22,877 nucleotides of DNA from contig CAJUSB010000051.1 of assembly GCA_910589115.1 (NCBI GenBank), forward strand, positions 1-22,877, given 5' to 3'. Below, piece after piece: positions 1-7,566 of this stretch. Source of the stretch: an uncultured Clostridia bacterium (lineage in GTDB: Bacteria > Bacillota > Clostridia > Oscillospirales > Butyricicoccaceae). The translations under genes and the position numbers were made by a program. The notes under the pieces are model-generated. The model did not search any database and was not told the origin of the DNA. It saw nothing but the letters and a program-made list of their open reading frames with translations. Every line of letters starts with the position of its first letter. Within the stretch, counting starts at the first letter, position 1.

Positions 1-114
1 CCCGCAGGCGATGGAAGGGAGTCCAGAGGGACGAGTCCCTCTGGCGCCGTCTGCGGAAGACCGCCCGCCGCGCAGGCGGATAAAACGGCAATCTCCAGCG
101 CTCACGAGTATATT
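1..114 (-). repeat. Dispersed structured repeat, copy A (cut by window edge)
   Basis: Read on the minus strand, this copy starts 13 nt after the srlE stop codon and runs off the window at position 1. It holds the family's shared parts: a TTGCCGTT-like 5' segment, a CGCCTGCGCGGCGGGCGG block, a small stem GTCT/AGAC with loop TCCGC, and a stem CCAGAGGGA/TCCCTCTGG. The 5' flank (TATACTCGTGAG then GATTGCCGTTT) is shared with the copy at 22788-22877, so these two form a subtype. It could act in the srlE 3' end as a terminator or processing element; that is inference. Confidence 0.85.
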
Positions 115-127
115 TCTGAACGCTTCC

Positions 128-1132
128 TTATGCATAAAGGCCGAAGCTTGCGGCATAGGCGAGCAGCACACGCAGCCAGCCCGTGATAAAGCGGGAATAC
201 ATCACCGATACGACACCGACCTCAATGGTTTCGGTTTCGGCTTCCGCAAGGCCAAGGCCAACGGGGATAAAGTCACATGCACCCTGGCAGTTGATTGCAA
301 AGAGTGCGGGCAGCGCCAGCTGCGGGGCAATATTACCCTTACCGATTTCCGCGCCGACCAGCGTGCCGACGATCTGTGCAATGACCGCACCGGGGCCGAG
401 CAGCGCGGACAAACCGGGGATAGAGCAGATCACACCCAGCGCAACCAATCCAAAAATATTGCCTGCCAACGGGGTCAAAATGGATGCAAACGCATCGCCA
501 AAGCCCGAGCCGTTAATAATGCCGATGAGCATGGATACAAACGCCATGAACGGCAGCAGGGTCGTAATACAGGTCTGAATCGCGTCACGCGCCGCCTGAT
601 AGAAGGTGTTGACGACCTTGCCCGCCGCAAGCCCGATCTTGGTCACGAGCGACTTATTTTCCTGTCTCGCAAGCGTTTCGGATACCTTCATATCCGCGTT
701 GAACTTCACCGGTTCGGAAGCGGTTTCTGCCGGACGCTCTGCTGCGGTCTGGCTGCCGTCAGCAAGGGAAACCTGCGCCGGGCCGACCGCAGAAACATAG
801 ATATCTTCCTTGATAAACTGCGCCATCGGCCCCGACTTGCCGACCGGCATCACGTTGATAGTCGGGATGCCCTTCTTTGGATAAATGCCGCACCGCAGTG
901 TACCGCCACAGTCAATAATGACCAGCGCAAGCTCCTCCTCGGGGCAGTTTGTTTTGAATCCGTTAACCGGGGTCAGGCCGGTCAGCTCAACGATTTTGGA
1001 CAGGCATTCCGGCTCCGCGCCGCCGCCCGTGATATACATGACTTTATTGCGCTGTGCGGTGGGCGTAATGACCAGAGGGCCGCCAAAACCGCCGGGGCCT
1101 TTCTCCACTCGAATCGAACGATATTCCGCCAT
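128..1132 (-). CDS. srlE: PTS sorbitol (glucitol) transporter EIIBC subunit SrlE/GutB
   Basis: This is the membrane-bound EIIB plus C-domain half of the sorbitol phosphotransferase system, which takes up D-sorbitol and releases sorbitol-6-phosphate inside. The 334-residue length is close to E. coli SrlE (about 319). The N-terminal EIIB domain (about residues 1-125) carries the family signature IDCGGTLRCGIYPK, with Cys75 and Cys81; the first is the likely phospho-acceptor by analogy with the family. After a linker, residues about 170-334 form hydrophobic segments with the motifs LLPFMAFVSMLIGII, LLGPGAVIAQIVG and CDFIPVGLGLAEAE typical of the SrlE C domain. The ATG at 1132 follows AAGGAGGAGG at 8 nt. 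The gene lies 16 nt after srlA and is the last operon gene visible. The EIIA gene that normally follows is absent before the window edge. Confidence 0.96.
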   Translation of the reverse strand: MAEYRSIRVEKGPGGFGGPLVITPTAQRNKVMYITGGGAEPECLSKIVELTGLTPVNGFKTNCPEEELALVIIDCGGTLRCGIYPKKGIPTINVMPVGKSGPMAQFIKEDIYVSAVGPAQVSLADGSQTAAERPAETASEPVKFNADMKVSETLARQENKSLVTKIGLAAGKVVNTFYQAARDAIQTCITTLLPFMAFVSMLIGIINGSGFGDAFASILTPLAGNIFGLVALGVICSIPGLSALLGPGAVIAQIVGTLVGAEIGKGNIAPQLALPALFAINCQGACDFIPVGLGLAEAETETIEVGVVSVMYSRFITGWLRVLLAYAASFGLYA

Positions 1133-1148
1133 ATCTGCTTCCTCCTCC

Positions 1149-1700
1149 TTACTTTGCCATCTTAAACTCGCGGCTCAGGGTAACGCCCTGCTGCTTTTCC
1201 ACAAATTTTGTGGTGAACTCTGTGGACCAACCCGAAATAAAGTTTGCAACAATGCCGACCAGCAGATAGCGGACTGCAAGCGGCGCGGTATCCAGTCCCA
1301 GCTGGGTGATACCATTGGCAATGCCCAGCCAGATAAACAGCTCAGAAGCATTGATGTGCGGAAAGATGCCGTTGTTGGTATGGCAGTGGTAGGTCGCCGA
1401 CGCGTAATACGCGGGCTTATAAAATTCCGGCATGAATTTGCCGATAGACAGCGCCATTGGGTTTCCGAGCATGAATGCACTGACAAACGGAAGCACCGCA
1501 TACCGCAGGACCGGGTTGCCGGTGCAGACTTTCGCGACCCGCGCAACGGTGGCTTCTCCCGCGATTGCCATGATTGCGTTCATCAGCACCAGCAGCATGA
1601 CGATAGTCGGGATGATGCCGGTGACCCAACTCATAAACTGTTCGCCGCCCAGCGTAAAAAGGTTCATAAAGCCGGATGCCAGATTTACAATGAACTCCAT
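1149..1700 (-). CDS. srlA: PTS sorbitol (glucitol) transporter EIIC subunit SrlA
   Basis: This is the second membrane half of the sorbitol permease and pairs with SrlE to form the channel. The 183 residues match the usual size (E. coli SrlA about 187). Visible hallmarks are the N-terminal segment around FMSWVTGIIPTIVMLLVLMN, the loop VLPFVSAFMLGNPMALSIGKFMPE cut here at GNPMALSIGKFM, and YHCHTNNGIFPHINASELF near residue 105, all characteristic of the family. Four or so hydrophobic segments are apparent. The ATG at 1700 is preceded by AAGGTGG at about 6 nt. It sits between gutM (18 nt upstream) and srlE (16 nt downstream), so tight cotranscription is expected. Confidence 0.95.
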   Translation of the reverse strand: MEFIVNLASGFMNLFTLGGEQFMSWVTGIIPTIVMLLVLMNAIMAIAGEATVARVAKVCTGNPVLRYAVLPFVSAFMLGNPMALSIGKFMPEFYKPAYYASATYHCHTNNGIFPHINASELFIWLGIANGITQLGLDTAPLAVRYLLVGIVANFISGWSTEFTTKFVEKQQGVTLSREFKMAK

Positions 1701-1718
1701 AAATATCCACCTTTCTTT

Positions 1719-2153
1719 TTATTTCCCGCTGCCGGTGAGTGCACAGCTGACCCGACGGAATGGGGACTGCGGCTCGGGGATCGCTTCACCGGCGATAAAT
1801 TTGTTATAGGTATTCCGCGCGTCCAGAATCGCGCGGCGCAGGTTTTTCCCGTGCCGGGGCAGATCGGCTTCAGTGAGGGATGCAATTTGCTTGCCAGTGA
1901 ATCCGGGCAGCGGGCGGACCCGTGCGAAACAGGTTACGCCCATCAGCATTTTCCCTTCCTGTATGACGCCCGCCCCGTCCAGCAGGAAGAGGACGATCGC
2001 CCCCGCATGGAAGCCGCCCGCCTGCCGCCCGCAGGCGACCCGGCCACGTCTGCGCATCGCGGTAAATTCTTTCGTGAAATGCCGTATTTGAATACTGCTG
2101 AGCACAATTTGCAGCACAAATGCCGCCGCAATGACAAGTCCTAGCTTCAACAT
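1719..2153 (-). CDS. gutM: Glucitol operon activator GutM
   Basis: This small GutM/SrlM-family accessory protein is known in enterobacteria and lactobacilli to be needed for full sorbitol-operon expression; how it works is poorly defined. The 144-residue product has one clear N-terminal membrane segment (about residues 2-20, LKLGLVIAAAFVLQIVLSS), then the family sequence IRHFTKEFTAMRRRGRVACGR and a soluble C-terminal part with MLMGVTCFARVRPLPGF. The ATG at 2153 has AGGAGG at 7 nt and overlaps the gutR stop by 7 nt (ATGTTGA), which suggests translational coupling. Its position between gutR and the PTS genes matches the Lactobacillus casei gutFRMCBA order. Confidence 0.93.
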   Translation of the reverse strand: MLKLGLVIAAAFVLQIVLSSIQIRHFTKEFTAMRRRGRVACGRQAGGFHAGAIVLFLLDGAGVIQEGKMLMGVTCFARVRPLPGFTGKQIASLTEADLPRHGKNLRRAILDARNTYNKFIAGEAIPEPQSPFRRVSCALTGSGK

Positions 2154-4078
2154 GGTGAACCCTCCTGTTCTCCGGCCTGCCGGTACAGAACGCGCAGCAG
2201 CGTCTGGAAGCAGTCGGCCTGTGTGATTTTATCCAGCAGTGCCGCATCCTGCGCAATGCTGATGATTTCGTCATAGATCCGGATCAACAGGTTGTCGTCC
2301 GCCGACAGCTGCTCCGGCAGCCCGATCAGGAAAATCACCCGGATCTCATGGTCAATGTGCTCCGTCGGCGTGGGGAATACGCCGATTGCCAACACCAGAC
2401 GATCCCCGGCGTATTGGACGCTGTGCGGGATCGCCACCGCGTGGTCGAACACCATTGTCCCGCGCTGTTCGCGGGCGCGCAGACGCTCCTGGAAACCCTT
2501 GTCCACCTGCCCTGCTTTGGACAGGGTTTCCACCATGTAGCTGACTGCGTCCTCATAGCTTTGGGACGAGTCAAAGATGAAAAAACGGCTTTCCTCCAAC
2601 AGACCGACCATGACAAACCAATTATTGTCCATCATCGGTACATCGACCTGATCCCAATAACGGGCCTTTTCGATTTTGTGCCGCAGCTCCTGCTCGTTGA
2701 AAATCTCATGAATGCGGATCACCGGCCGTTCACAAGGGCAGGGCAAGTCTACCGTCGTAAATACGAGGTCATATCCCGCCAGCTGTTCCGCCGTGACTTT
2801 TTCATCGACGAACAACGTGATCTCCGCAGAGCTGTCAAGCACTTTTTTCAGCTGCACCGAAACCAGCCGCGCTGTCACGCGCCCTGTGCCGCAGACAACG
2901 GCGACCTGGTACGGGCGAACGCCCCGCAGCCCATTTTCCTCCAGAAAAACGCCGAAATAGGATGCGAGATAACCGCGTTCGTCCTCCGTGACCTCAAGCC
3001 CGTAGGTCTGCCGGACGACCTTTGCCGCGACACCCGCCATTTGCCACGCCAACGGGTACTTGCCGCGCAGTTCGTCAAGCATTGGGTTTTGCAGCCGGAC
3101 ACGGAACCGCAGCCGGTTGACCATAAACATCAAATGATACAGGAAATCCTCACGGAAGCCAGAGCTGTCCAGCTGGATATCTGTTTCCAGTCGGATCTGC
3201 CGAAAAACCTTTTCCATCAGCGGACGCATTTCCGCATCCAATTCGATCGACTGCATATCCTGCACATCCGCCGGGGTGCGCATACCGACAATCGGCAGCA
3301 GAAGGAACAGCCGTTCCTCTGCCGGAAACTCGACCCGCAGGAACCCAGCGACTTGATCTGCCAGACGGTCAACCATTTCAAATTCGGGCCTTGCCGTCAG
3401 GTTATAGAATGATGGCGAAAGCTGGCCGATATAATGTCCGGTCAAAAAACGGTCGAGCATCACCGTCAGGAATTGCCGGAAACTGCGCTGGACACTTTTT
3501 TCGAATGCGCTCAGCGTGTCTTCTACCGCATCAATCACTTCCACATCGAGCGGGTATTGCCGGTAAAGCGCATCATAGCTGTTTTCAAGGATGTACTGCC
3601 GGATATCTGTTTCCCTTCCCTGGAGCACAAGCCCTTTACTGGTTTTGCCGAGAATTGTCAGCTGATAAGGCTCCAACGCGGCCCGGAGCTTTTTCAAATC
3701 GTTTACCAGCGTTGTCCTCCCGACATTCATTTCATAAGCCAGCTCATCGGTCAGCAGCGGTTTCATCGACCGCACCAGCCTGCCGAAAATATAGTCCATG
3801 CGGTTCTGCGGGGAGTTCAGAAAGTCGTCAGACTCCAGAATGCGGCTCCGAACGGCCTGGAATTTGTTCCCGTCATAAACACGAAGGCTGTAGCGCCCTT
3901 GCACCGCTTCGATCACAGCGCAGTTTTCCAATTCGGTGTTCAGCTGCTTGAGATCGTTACGGATGGTGCGCTCACTGACATCCAGCCGGGCAGCGAGGGT
4001 ACTCAGTGTGGCAGCCGGTGTACGGCAAAAAAATTGCAGGAGATCAGCAATCCGGTTATCACCAAATACACTTTTCAC
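2147..4078 (-). CDS. gutR: PRD-domain sorbitol operon transcriptional activator GutR
   Basis: This is a PTS-controlled DNA-binding activator of the MtlR/LicR/GutR type, 643 residues. Domains in order: an N-terminal HTH (about 20-45, LDVSERTIRNDLKQL), a second Mga/HTH-like unit (about 105-130, MNVGRTTLVNDLKKL), PRD1 (about 185-290) with His215 in LTGHYIGQLSP, PRD2 (about 295-385) with His315 in DFLYHLMF, an EIIB-like domain (about 390-470) with Cys396 in VAVVCGTGR, and a fructose/mannitol-type EIIA domain (about 495-640) with His552 in AVAIPHS. The retained His and Cys suggest control by PTS phosphorylation: off without sugar, on when EII transfers phosphate to sorbitol. The start is GTG at 4078 with AGGGAGGG 7 nt before it. 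Its EIIA domain is regulatory and probably does not replace the missing transport EIIA, although that cannot be excluded. Confidence 0.94.
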   Translation of the reverse strand: MKSVFGDNRIADLLQFFCRTPAATLSTLAARLDVSERTIRNDLKQLNTELENCAVIEAVQGRYSLRVYDGNKFQAVRSRILESDDFLNSPQNRMDYIFGRLVRSMKPLLTDELAYEMNVGRTTLVNDLKKLRAALEPYQLTILGKTSKGLVLQGRETDIRQYILENSYDALYRQYPLDVEVIDAVEDTLSAFEKSVQRSFRQFLTVMLDRFLTGHYIGQLSPSFYNLTARPEFEMVDRLADQVAGFLRVEFPAEERLFLLLPIVGMRTPADVQDMQSIELDAEMRPLMEKVFRQIRLETDIQLDSSGFREDFLYHLMFMVNRLRFRVRLQNPMLDELRGKYPLAWQMAGVAAKVVRQTYGLEVTEDERGYLASYFGVFLEENGLRGVRPYQVAVVCGTGRVTARLVSVQLKKVLDSSAEITLFVDEKVTAEQLAGYDLVFTTVDLPCPCERPVIRIHEIFNEQELRHKIEKARYWDQVDVPMMDNNWFVMVGLLEESRFFIFDSSQSYEDAVSYMVETLSKAGQVDKGFQERLRAREQRGTMVFDHAVAIPHSVQYAGDRLVLAIGVFPTPTEHIDHEIRVIFLIGLPEQLSADDNLLIRIYDEIISIAQDAALLDKITQADCFQTLLRVLYRQAGEQEGSPC

Positions 4079-4110
4079 GTCCGTACCCTCCCTTCCGTCC
4101 GGATTTCGTT

Positions 4111-4911
4111 TTAACCGCGGGACTTGCCGCCGGAAATATTGATTGTCGTGCCCGCAATGTAGCTTGCACGGTCGGAAACCAGGTAAGCAACCAGGTCGCC
4201 AACCTCATCGAGCTTGCCGTCACGCCCCATCGGGATCACTTTGCTGTAATCGGTAGAAAGCTCCTCGGGTTTGCAGCCGCGCGTGTATGCCAGTGCATCG
4301 TTATATGCCGGGGAACGCAATCCGGTTGCCTCCATGATGCCGGGTGCACAGGCAAGAACGCGGATATTATATTTACCAAGCTCCTTTGCCCAGGAACGGG
4401 TGAAAGAATCAACCGCGCCCTTCGTCGCAGAATATGCCGACTGCCCCTGCGAACCTTCCTTGCCGGATTCCGACGACATATTGACAATCACGCCGCCGCC
4501 CTGCTTCAACATCTGTTTGGCACAAGCCTGCGCACAGAGAAAGACCCCTTTCACATTAACGTTGAACATTTTGGTAAAGGAATCGTCATTCAGTTCGTAC
4601 TCCGGCTTTTCTCCGGCAACGTCCACCAGCAGACGGGGCATATTGATACCGGCATTATTGACCAATGCATCAATTTTTCCGAACTTTTCCACAACAGCGT
4701 CCGCCATTGCCTTTACGCTGTCCGTATCCGTAACGTTGCACTGTACACAGTATGCACCGTCCAGCTCTTTGCCGGTCGTTACATTCATGTCAACCACAAC
4801 CACCTTTGCCCCCGCCGCAGTCAATGTATCCGCAACGTGCTTTCCAATGCCAGAGGCCCCGCCTGTTACAATGACCACACGGTCTTCCAGACCTAACCAA
4901 CCCTGCTTCAT
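4111..4911 (-). CDS. srlD: Sorbitol-6-phosphate 2-dehydrogenase (SDR family)
   Basis: This short-chain dehydrogenase most likely oxidises sorbitol-6-phosphate to fructose-6-phosphate with NAD+, sending sorbitol into glycolysis. The cofactor motif TGGASGIG is at residues 16-23, an acidic Asp41 ends the second strand (NAD preference in this family), NNAG is at 85-88, and the catalytic set is Ser147, Tyr160 and Lys164 in YSATK. The C-terminus ends with ASYIAGTTINISGGKS, as usual for SDRs. I start at the ATG at 4911 because AAGGAGG lies 9 nt upstream and the protein then begins MKQGWLGLEDRVVIVTGG, like GutF of lactobacilli. An in-frame GTG at 4941 would add ten basic residues covering the ribosome site and is unlikely. 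It is the first gene of the operon, and the substrate assignment rests on that context. Confidence 0.93.
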   Translation of the reverse strand: MKQGWLGLEDRVVIVTGGASGIGKHVADTLTAAGAKVVVVDMNVTTGKELDGAYCVQCNVTDTDSVKAMADAVVEKFGKIDALVNNAGINMPRLLVDVAGEKPEYELNDDSFTKMFNVNVKGVFLCAQACAKQMLKQGGGVIVNMSSESGKEGSQGQSAYSATKGAVDSFTRSWAKELGKYNIRVLACAPGIMEATGLRSPAYNDALAYTRGCKPEELSTDYSKVIPMGRDGKLDEVGDLVAYLVSDRASYIAGTTINISGGKSRG

Positions 4912-5125
4912 TTCTGATTTCCTCCTTCGTCTTGGCTCCACTTGTCTTTGGAGCTTTTGTGTGTCTTCATTGTAACGAAAGAAATCATCGACTTTAATGC
5001 CTCGTTTTTCCGACGTGGGGAAATGTTTTGCGCCAGCCTTTTTCCATGCGTCTGCAAAACAGCAGTATAAATGTGCAGGAATGTTATTCTTTCATCCTGT
5101 TTTTTGTGCATATTGTCTGCAATCA

Positions 5126-5159
5126 ATCACTTTAATAAAACTTTTTATTTAAGTGATTA
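5126..5159 (-). promoter_or_regulatory. Long inverted repeat over the sorbitol operon transcription start
   Basis: The arms AATCACTT (5126-5133) and AAGTGATT (5152-5159) are perfect complements and continue inward, after one T/T mismatch, as AATAAAA against TTTTATT around a 2-nt loop. The dyad begins 3 bp downstream of the -10 box, so it covers the predicted start. It could be a repressor operator, or a hairpin at the very 5' end of the mRNA that alters stability. Which of these is right cannot be told from sequence. Confidence 0.5.
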
Positions 5160-5161
5160 TA

Positions 5162-5189
5162 ATTATAATACTTTTTAACTAGATGTCAA
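5162..5189 (-). promoter_or_regulatory. Sigma-A promoter of the sorbitol operon
   Basis: On the minus strand the sequence reads TTGACA (5184-5189), a 16-nt spacer, then TATAAT (5162-5167). The -35 and -10 hexamers match consensus exactly. Transcription would begin near 5155, giving a leader of about 240 nt before the first gene. A consensus promoter would need tight repression or an antitermination-like check, so the inverted repeat just downstream is of interest. Confidence 0.75.
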
Positions 5190-5224
5190 TTGGATACTTT
5201 AGCCAATTTTTTTGTGACGATTTG

Positions 5225-5241
5225 TCAGTATACTCAACTGA
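5225..5241. promoter_or_regulatory. Short dyad upstream of the sorbitol promoter (possible activator site)
   Basis: TCAGT (5225-5229) and ACTGA (5237-5241) form an inverted repeat with a 7-bp centre. It is about 36 bp upstream of the -35 box, a place where a GutR-type activator could bind. The dyad is short and could be chance. Confidence 0.25.
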
Positions 5242-5401
5242 TATAAGGAATAGATATAGTCTTATAACAAGGTGAAGTGGTATTTTTGCTACTCGGGTTT
5301 AACTCGCAAAAGTCAACCTCATTTCTGTATTCTGGGATGATTTATTTTTTAATCATTGCGACCGCAAAACTGTTCTATTTCGTTTTCATCAGTCACGCTG
5401 T

Positions 5402-5590
5402 ATGATGTATAAATGTTGGGCTCGCTCTTCCGTTCAACATATAGATTTCCGTAAGTTTTTACTGCGTAGGACAGGGAATGGTTCCACAGATTTTTTTCTG
5501 ATGGCCATCGCGCATAACATTCTAAAACTGCACCATAAAATCCAAAAGGATCGTTTGGAAAGCCATCTCATTGTTCCAAAATTTTCCTGA
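5402..5590 (+). pseudogene. C-terminal remnant of a DDE transposase (IS1182-like)
   Basis: The 62-codon frame contains FRKFLLRRTGNGSTDFFLMA, then AHNILKLHHKIQKDRLESHL. This resembles the C-terminal end of IS1182-type transposases, where a FLLRGKxxVxxE segment leads to AxAHNxxKLHxKIQ. Nothing recognisable of the catalytic DDE core precedes it in any frame; the upstream 150 bp are AT-rich and carry stops. I read it as the tail of a decayed insertion sequence. The family assignment is from memory of its C-terminal pattern and is moderately sure. The region 5190-5400 upstream holds no other gene that I can see. Confidence 0.6.
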
Positions 5591-5601
5591 CAGAATGAAG
5601 C

Positions 5602-5662
5602 AAAAAAGAAACACCAAATTTGGGCTAGGCGGCAAACTTCCTCTATTTGGTGTATCCTTTTT
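5602..5662. terminator. Bidirectional hairpin terminator after the transposase remnant
   Basis: The arms ACACCAAAT (5611-5619) and ATTTGGTGT (5645-5653) are perfect complements, flanked by an A-rich run (5602-5607) on the left and a T-run (5658-5662) on the right. It has the look of a rho-independent terminator usable on both strands, 12 nt after the transposase stop. The loop is long (25 nt), which lowers certainty. Confidence 0.55.
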
Positions 5663-5713
5663 ACCGCTATTTAACCATTTTTTATATTCCTCCTACTCTT
5701 CATCTTGTAATAA

Positions 5714-5762
5714 AAAGGACTGTCTCTTATGATTTGTGTGAAATCATAAGAGACAGCCCTTT
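5714..5762 (-). terminator. Strong rho-independent terminator downstream of the microprotein/ADH unit
   Basis: A 22-bp stem with one mismatch (5714-5735 against 5741-5762) surrounds a 5-nt GTGTG loop. On the minus strand it is followed by TCCTTTTTATT. It lies 31 nt after the stop of the small ORF at 5794-5901 and would end the alcohol dehydrogenase transcript. It is nearly symmetrical and so may also work on the plus strand. Confidence 0.8.
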
Positions 5763-5793
5763 CCGCATCTATTAGGTGAATCTTGAATGCAGG

Positions 5794-5901
5794 TTATCGG
5801 TAGTCGTACTCATCCACAGTCTGAAAGACCGTCACCGGAGCTGCTACATGAGAAGCCAGCACCGCAAGAACCGGCATTGCCGACAGCAGAATGATTATCA
5901 T
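5794..5901 (-). CDS. Unrecognised 35-residue hydrophobic microprotein
   Basis: This short frame encodes MIIILLSAMPVLAVLASHV followed by AAPVTVFQTVDEYDYR and a TAA stop. GGAGG lies 7 nt before the ATG, a better ribosome site than that of the larger gene upstream. Residues 2-20 are hydrophobic and could be a membrane segment or an uncleaved signal; the tail is short and acidic. It begins 38 nt after the alcohol dehydrogenase stop and is followed by a strong terminator, so it appears to be the last gene of that transcript. I do not recognise the family and assign no function. The support is the start/ribosome-site pair and its placement before the terminator; there is no homology evidence. Confidence 0.5.
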   Translation of the reverse strand: MIIILLSAMPVLAVLASHVAAPVTVFQTVDEYDYR

Positions 5902-5939
5902 AACAAAACCTCCGTTTTATAGTTCCAAAATTATAAATA

Positions 5940-6968
5940 TTACTTGCCTCGTGCGTTCTGATAAATGGAAATCATGTCCTGCAAAGTAAGCTGCTTTGCG
6001 GAACCGGTCTGCCCCGCGCAGGCTTCCATGCAGCGTTCTGCCATTTCAGTGATTTGCGCATCTGTCGGGTCAATCCCCAGTTCCTTAAAGTTCACCGGCA
6101 TTCCGATTTGACGATAGAAATTTTCCATTGCTGCAATCCCTATCAGGGCGGTCTCTTCATCCGATCCCTCTCCGGTTATACCCATGACATTTTTGGCATA
6201 GCGGACAAATCGCGGCAGCGCATTTTTATAAACCAGCCTCGCCCAGCTCGGCCAGACGGCTGCCAGCCCTGCACCGTGCGTGACATCGAACATGCCGCCC
6301 ATTTCATGCTCCAGCTTGTGCGACATGAAATCACCGCCGTCGTTTCCGCAGCCGGTCAGGTCATTGTGTGCAAGGCTTCCAGCCCACATAACCTCTGCGC
6401 GGGCATCCTCATTTAACGGGTCCTCATGCAAAATCACTGCGTTTTTCATCACCGTGCGCAGCAGCCCTTCTGCTATCGAATCGGTTATTTCCATGTTTCC
6501 GCCATTCGTGAAATACCGCTCCATGGTATGCATCATGATATCTACACAGCCAGATGCAGTTTGATAATCCGGCAGCGTCTTTGCGTAATTCGGATTCATG
6601 ACTGCGAAAAGCGGTCTTGCCAGATTGTCATTATATGCACGCTTCTCACCGGTCTGCGTATTGGTAATTACACAGCCTTTTGAGGTTTCGCTTCCGGCGG
6701 CTGCAATGGTCAGGATGCTGGCAACCGGCAGGCATTTCTTTGCGGTGCGGCTGTTCGTAAAAAGCTCCCATACGTCCTTTTCCGGCTCGGCCAGGCCATA
6801 GGCGATTGCTTTCGCTGTGTCGATGACACTGCCACCGCCGACTGCAAGCAGGAAATCCGCTTTTGCCTGTTTGCCGAGCGCAATGCCCTCATATACCTCA
6901 GCCGCTTTGAACAAAAATACCTGAATCCCATTATAAAAGCCCGGCAAATCGAAGCGCATATCATACAA
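5940..6968 (-). pseudogene. Iron-containing alcohol dehydrogenase, N-terminally truncated
   Basis: This belongs to the group III metal-dependent alcohol dehydrogenases (butanol dehydrogenase/YqhD-like), which reduce aldehydes with NAD(P)H. The phosphate-binding motif GGGSVID is at residues 44-50, and the metal ligands appear complete: Asp143, His147, His217 and His231 in DIMMH, SHKLEHE and VTHGAG. Family members are about 385-400 residues with the ligand Asp near 194-196, so roughly 50 residues of the N-terminal nucleotide-binding domain are missing. A short internal loss is also likely, because the usual GVxPNPR segment before VYEGIALG is absent. The best start here is a TTG at 6968 with no Shine-Dalgarno site. 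The truncation falls where the divergent AraC gene also begins abruptly. The protein is probably inactive; a sequence or assembly error at the junction is the alternative. Confidence 0.8.
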
Positions 6969-6998
6969 AAGGGCAGTCAGACAGCAGATCAGCTTCTT

Positions 6999-7475
6999 TT
7001 GAACCTCCGTGAGCTGAAAGCTATGCAGGCACAGCCGGATATGGAATTTTCAACACGGAACCTGCTTTCGGAATGCTGGATGCTGCTGATGCAGGAGCTT
7101 CGGGAAACACAGCCGGAGGACGCGCTGCCATCTGCGGAAGGACAGGAACGCCTGCGGAATATGATTGCGTTTATCCATACCCACTATGGGGAGAAGCTGA
7201 CGCTTGCGCAAATTGCGGCCAGTGCCGCGGTCAGTGAGCGGGAAGCGCTCCGCTGCTTCCGAAAGTATTTTCATCAAAGCCCATTCGAATACTTAAACAG
7301 TTTCCGCCTGCATCAGGCGAAAAAGATGCTGATTGAAACCAATCAAACCGTCATACAAATCAGCTATCAGTGTGGATTTTCGGACAGCGCCTATATGGGA
7401 AAGCTGTTCAGGAAAAGCTGCGGTATGACACCGCTTGCCTATCGGAAGAGTAAGGGCTCATGTTCTATAGACTGA
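6999..7475 (+). pseudogene. AraC-family regulator, N-terminal sensory domain missing
   Basis: The C-terminal part holds the two helix-turn-helix units of AraC/XylS regulators: LTLAQIAASAAVSEREALRCF with FRKYFHQSPFEYL, then VIQISYQCGFSDSAYMGKLF and KSCGMTPLAYRK. AraC regulators of this class are usually about 280-300 residues with an N-terminal cupin; only 158 codons are found from a TTG with no ribosome site. The frame stays open upstream but there it runs antisense through the dehydrogenase and does not resemble a cupin. The linker before the HTH (LLSECWMLLMQELRE) looks like the end of a normal AraC linker, so the gene seems cut just upstream. Placed divergently to an alcohol dehydrogenase, it was probably its regulator. 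Confidence 0.8.
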
Positions 7476-7507
7476 TATCATCGTTTTTGTACAGAATGAT
7501 TTAAGAA

Positions 7508-7538
7508 ACACCCGGCAGCTGTTTTCGCTGCCGGGTGT
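7508..7538. terminator. Terminator between the AraC remnant and the phospholipase gene
   Basis: The 12-bp perfect stem ACACCCGGCAGC/GCTGCCGGGTGT has a 7-nt loop. On the plus strand it is followed by CTGCTGTTCTTT, and on the minus strand by TTCTTAAAT, so it can serve both converging genes (ending at 7475 and 7567). Confidence 0.8.
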
Positions 7539-7566
7539 CTGCTGTTCTTTCCTATTGTTATGCATA

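Noticed and set aside
11..1165. A 384-codon plus-strand frame opposite srlE
   Set aside because: It is antisense to a clear srlE gene and begins inside repeat copy A. The translation has no recognisable domain.
4111..4941. A longer sorbitol-6-phosphate dehydrogenase starting at GTG 4941
   Set aside because: The extension (EPRRRRKSE) covers the AAGGAGG ribosome site, and homologues begin with the WLGLEDRV-like segment.
4908..5126. A 72-codon minus-strand frame in the sorbitol operon leader
   Set aside because: It lacks a ribosome site and runs through the leader up to the srlD ribosome site. Its composition looks like untranslated DNA, so a leader peptide is possible but unsupported.
5402..5590. 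An intact insertion sequence
   Set aside because: Only the last part of a transposase is visible and no terminal inverted repeats or target duplication can be paired around it.
5714..5762. Resemblance of CTGTCTCTTAT/ATAAGAGACAG to the Tn5 mosaic end used in library adapters
   Set aside because: Only the first 11 of 19 bases match, and the two copies form a single tidy hairpin with a T-run at the right place. A terminator is the simpler reading than adapter carry-over or a transposon end.
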